64,000 bases of DNA, from contig CAUVWZ020000002.1 in NCBI GenBank assembly GCA_963555835.3, forward strand, positions 124,001 through 188,000. The letters are read 5' to 3'. This DNA is from JAPUME01 sp027294185. Lineage in GTDB: Bacteria; Acidobacteriota; Terriglobia; UBA7540; JAPUME01. The position numbers and the translations under genes are program-made. The notes beneath the pieces are model-generated. The model made no database searches, had not been told where the DNA came from, and worked only from the letters and a program-made list of their open reading frames with translations. This document shows positions 62,150 to 64,000 of this stretch, piece after piece. How positions within the stretch are numbered: the first letter of the stretch is position 1; each line of letters begins with the position of its first letter.

Positions 62150-62482
62150 TTATCCCAACCCCGGAGGTCTACCGGGTGAACGCGGCGGCTCAGTGTCGAG
62201 AGCAAGCTCACGCAGTAGCCGCGCGAATGCAGTTCGAGAATCCCTTTCGATTGCGACTTCGGGCCTCGACACTGGCTGATCGAACCGGTCCTCGTACGTT
62301 AGTCCCTCCTTGTCGATGATCTGCCGGGCTTGTTGACAACGGTCGAAGGCCTCTGCGGCCAGCGTCAAAAGCCGGACGTGATGAGGCTCCAACTCGAATT
62401 CTCCGACTACCGCCCCCCACCACTTCGCCGTTTCCGACTTGAGATGTTTCGGAGGTTTCAGTTTTGGTTTACTTTTCACCAC
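62150..62482 (-). CDS. P27-like phage terminase small subunit
   Basis: The 110-aa protein shows the P27/TerS pattern: PPKHLKSETAKWWGAVVGEF, HHVRLLTLAAEAFDRCQQAR, QIIDKEGLTY, then a basic proline-rich tail ending in PGRPPGLG. Shorter than the 159-aa relative at 24879 and missing its N-terminal GGRRPKPT block. In satellites such TerS redirects helper phage packaging to the satellite genome. No large subunit is encoded nearby, which is the expected arrangement. Confidence 0.7.
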   Translation of the reverse strand: MVKSKPKLKPPKHLKSETAKWWGAVVGEFELEPHHVRLLTLAAEAFDRCQQARQIIDKEGLTYEDRFDQPVSRPEVAIERDSRTAFARLLRELALDTEPPRSPGRPPGLG

Positions 62483-62533
62483 GTTTTATCCAAGAATCTG
62501 ATTTCAATCGGGTACAGTTTCGCGTGTGTTCTG

Positions 62534-62674
62534 CTACCCTCCGGTTTCGGCCGACGTGACCTCATAGATTTTACTGGCATACCCCCCTGTCACCCACCAC
62601 AGAAGGATGTCCTTGCTCACCCTCGGTTCGTTGACGAGGTCAATCGCGTCCCCTCTTGGATTCGCGAGGTTCAT
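62534..62674 (-). CDS. Small ORF upstream of terminase small subunit (46 aa)
   Basis: ATG at 62674 follows GGTGAG with fair spacing. The product begins MNLANPRGDAIDLVNEPRVS and ends in WWVTGGYASKIYEVTSAET. The first 12 residues match the small ORF before the other terminase gene (24680). Conservation at two loci supports it. It ends 51 bp before the terminase gene. Confidence 0.55.
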   Translation of the reverse strand: MNLANPRGDAIDLVNEPRVSKDILLWWVTGGYASKIYEVTSAETGG

Positions 62675-62711
62675 GACTCACCACCTTCTGGGTTATTCTT
62701 GTCGGGGATCT

Positions 62712-62728
62712 GGTTGCGTATAGGTTGC
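62712..62728 (+). repeat. Candidate integrase arm site, right
   Basis: Identical to 48248-48264 in sequence and orientation; 74 bp inside the right att repeat. Confidence 0.6.
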
Positions 62729-62802
62729 GGATTCTGCCGTACTTTTCCGCGATTTGCAGGGCTAAGTGGTGTATCTTCTTTACTTGGTTCGTCTGTTGGA
62801 GA

Positions 62803-62848
62803 ACTGGCAGTCACGAGGTCGCGGGTTCGACCCCCGCCAGCTCCACCA
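62803..62848 (+). other. Attachment site (right)
   Basis: 46-bp perfect copy of the tRNA-Ala 3' end. It begins at the anticodon stem but lacks the 5' half of the tRNA, so it is not a second gene. Confidence 0.95.
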
Positions 62849-63014
62849 AACGCATTTATTCATTTTGAACTCTCTCCGCTTTGATCCATGTTTCTAAGGC
62901 ACGCTCTGCGGCGCGATTTCACCGCGCGCCGGCGGAACTCATGGTTACAGGAGAAACAAAGCTCCGGAAGCTCGCATAACCAAAGAATGTGGACAGGGTG
63001 GAAGTGCTCCTTTT

Positions 63015-63359
63015 ATGCCTAATCTAATCGAACAAGATGCCATGCGGCCGGCAGAGACCTACCTCAAGAATAGAGGCTGGTGTGTCGAGGACGTGAGCAA
63101 GAACCGCCGACACAAAGGATACGATTTCCTTGCCCGGAAGGGGCATAAGAAGGTGAAGATTGAGGTAAAGGAGTGCAGCCGCCCCTGGGGCATCCGCGAC
63201 CCCTACAGCACGGAGTTTGACGAACAGAAGCGGCTAGTCGCCGATTATCTCTATGTCGTATATTTTATTGAGAATGAGAGACCGAGGCTTTGTATCATTC
63301 CAAGAGACGCAATTAAGCGCGAGGACTTGGCCGCCAAAGTCAGCTACTGTATTAGCTAA
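63015..63359 (+). CDS. DUF3883-like (NO VEIN-type) domain protein (114 aa)
   Basis: First gene beyond the element. A compact restriction-nuclease-like fold: RPAETYLKNRGWCVEDVSKN, RHKGYDFLARKGHKKVKIEV (D and E-V-K of PD-ExK type), KECSRPWGIRDP. The C-terminus closes the fold (YLYVVYFIENERPRLCIIPR). DUF3883 domains often accompany restriction systems; here it stands alone, so DNA cleavage is possible but unproven. Confidence 0.55.
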   Translation: MPNLIEQDAMRPAETYLKNRGWCVEDVSKNRRHKGYDFLARKGHKKVKIEVKECSRPWGIRDPYSTEFDEQKRLVADYLYVVYFIENERPRLCIIPRDAIKREDLAAKVSYCIS

Positions 63360-63451
63360 CGGTTCAAGAAGGAAAGCGTCCTGAGGCCCTACCTCAAGAG
63401 GATTTAGGAGTCTTTCTTTCCGCGCCATTCTTGCCAGTTGAGAGGGACATC

Positions 63452-64000
63452 ATGAAGAAACTGCTTGCTGCATCAATGCTTGTGGCCCTGTTGGTTGCCG
63501 GAGCGTGGGCTCAATCGGGTTCGCAGGTTGTCCGTGAGATGGTCGACGGGGCACGGCACCTGCTTGCCTCGCTTTCCAGCGAGCAAAAGGCGACGGCCAC
63601 GTTTTCCTTTACCGATAAAGAACGTTTGAACTGGCACTTTATCCCCCGGGAGCGGAAGGGCCTGGCTTTCAAAGCCATGACTCCGGCGCAGCGGAAACTC
63701 GCGCATGCCTTTATTACCAGCGGCCTCAGCCGCGAGGGCGCCGCCCAGGCTGCGAACATCATGTATCTGGAACAGATTCTCTACGAACGGGAGAACCAAA
63801 GCTCCAGCCGGGACCCGGACGGATATTTTTTCAGCGTCTTCGGTGAGCCCTCAGGGAGCGCGGTTTGGGGATGGCGTCTGGAAGGGCACCATCTTTCGCT
63901 GAATTTCACTCTTCAGGATGGGCGAGTGATTTCGACAACCCCCGCTTTCTTCGGGGCCAATCCGGCCCAGGTGAAGGTAGGATCGCATCGCGGCCTGCAT
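63452..64000 (+). CDS. DUF3500 family exported protein (3' partial)
   Basis: ATG 63452 with AGAGGG upstream. Signal peptide (MKKLLAASMLVALLVAGAWA). The mature part shows the DUF3500 pattern: SGLSREGAAQAANIMYLEQI, SVFGEPSGSAVWGWRLEGHH, LSLNFTLQDGRVISTTPAFF then GANPAQVKVG. The frame is open at the window edge (183 codons seen). Function unknown; conserved in soil and marine bacteria. Confidence 0.8.
   Translation, partial: MKKLLAASMLVALLVAGAWAQSGSQVVREMVDGARHLLASLSSEQKATATFSFTDKERLNWHFIPRERKGLAFKAMTPAQRKLAHAFITSGLSREGAAQAANIMYLEQILYERENQSSSRDPDGYFFSVFGEPSGSAVWGWRLEGHHLSLNFTLQDGRVISTTPAFFGANPAQVKVGSHRGLH

Larger units (their letters stand above)
48154..62848. mobile_element. Integrative element in tRNA-Ala(GGC), phage-satellite-like (14.7 kb)
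   Basis: Bounded by perfect 46-bp direct repeats (48154-48199 and 62803-62848). Order from the left: integrase, excisionase-like, DnaB helicase, Rep with iterons, regulators, divergent cargo, host-like block (55.4-60.6 kb), then four phage-type genes ending with a P27 terminase small subunit near the right repeat. No structural, portal or large terminase genes. This matches phage-inducible chromosomal islands. Whether it can be mobilised is not known from sequence. Confidence 0.75.

Noticed and set aside
62803..62848. Second tRNA-Ala gene
   Set aside because: Only the 3' half is present; it is the duplicated att site.

Overview
The window looks like part of a soil-type Acidobacteriota chromosome. 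The GC content is fairly high. Relics of multi-copy serine/threonine kinase genes with C-terminal TPR repeats are scattered through it; this family is strongly expanded in that phylum. Exported Tat enzymes and small DUF5818/DUF3500-like proteins also fit. The taxon is an inference from gene content, because no rRNA is present.

Region 1 (1-25 kb) is a mosaic of single accessory genes: hydrolase, flavin-binding protein, DUF3891, methyltransferase, a large Tat protein, nuclease, mannonate dehydratase-like enzyme, two HpcH/HpaI aldolases and an alcohol dehydrogenase. They are separated by debris from kinase genes, IS3 and IS1380 elements, serine recombinases and phage. A 49-nt sequence encoding the last 15 kinase residues and the stop codon recurs, usually just downstream of an unrelated gene. 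Two genes (DUF3891 and the Tat protein) sit between a kinase start with its promoter and such a kinase tail. A second dispersed repeat carries a sigma70-like promoter.

Region 2 (24.6-44.4 kb) is a defence and integration island. It holds a lone P27 terminase small subunit with a small leader ORF, a 1770-aa STAND-type ATPase with a putative N-terminal nuclease (Avs-like), and a type I restriction-modification operon (hsdM-hsdS-hsdR plus a YgjP/DUF45 metallopeptidase) in which hsdM has a frameshift. It ends with a short operon of helix-turn-helix and zinc proteins and a tyrosine integrase abutting tRNA-Arg(TCG).

Region 3 (44.4-48.1 kb) appears to be ordinary chromosome: a membrane protein, a methyltransferase, a nickel/cobalt transporter and an aminotransferase.

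Region 4 (48,154-62,848) is an integrative element in tRNA-Ala(GGC), bounded by perfect 46-bp direct repeats. It encodes integrase, excisionase, a DnaB-type helicase, a replication initiator whose gene contains four regularly spaced iterons, and a divergent repressor switch. It also has small cargo genes (one resembling phage superinfection-immunity proteins) and a terminase small subunit next to the far att site. No capsid, portal or large terminase gene is visible. Size and layout match phage-inducible chromosomal islands (phage satellites). A block of host-like genes (PLP decarboxylase, TPR protein, lipoprotein, IS1380 relic) sits in the middle. The window closes with a DUF3883-like protein and the start of a DUF3500 protein.
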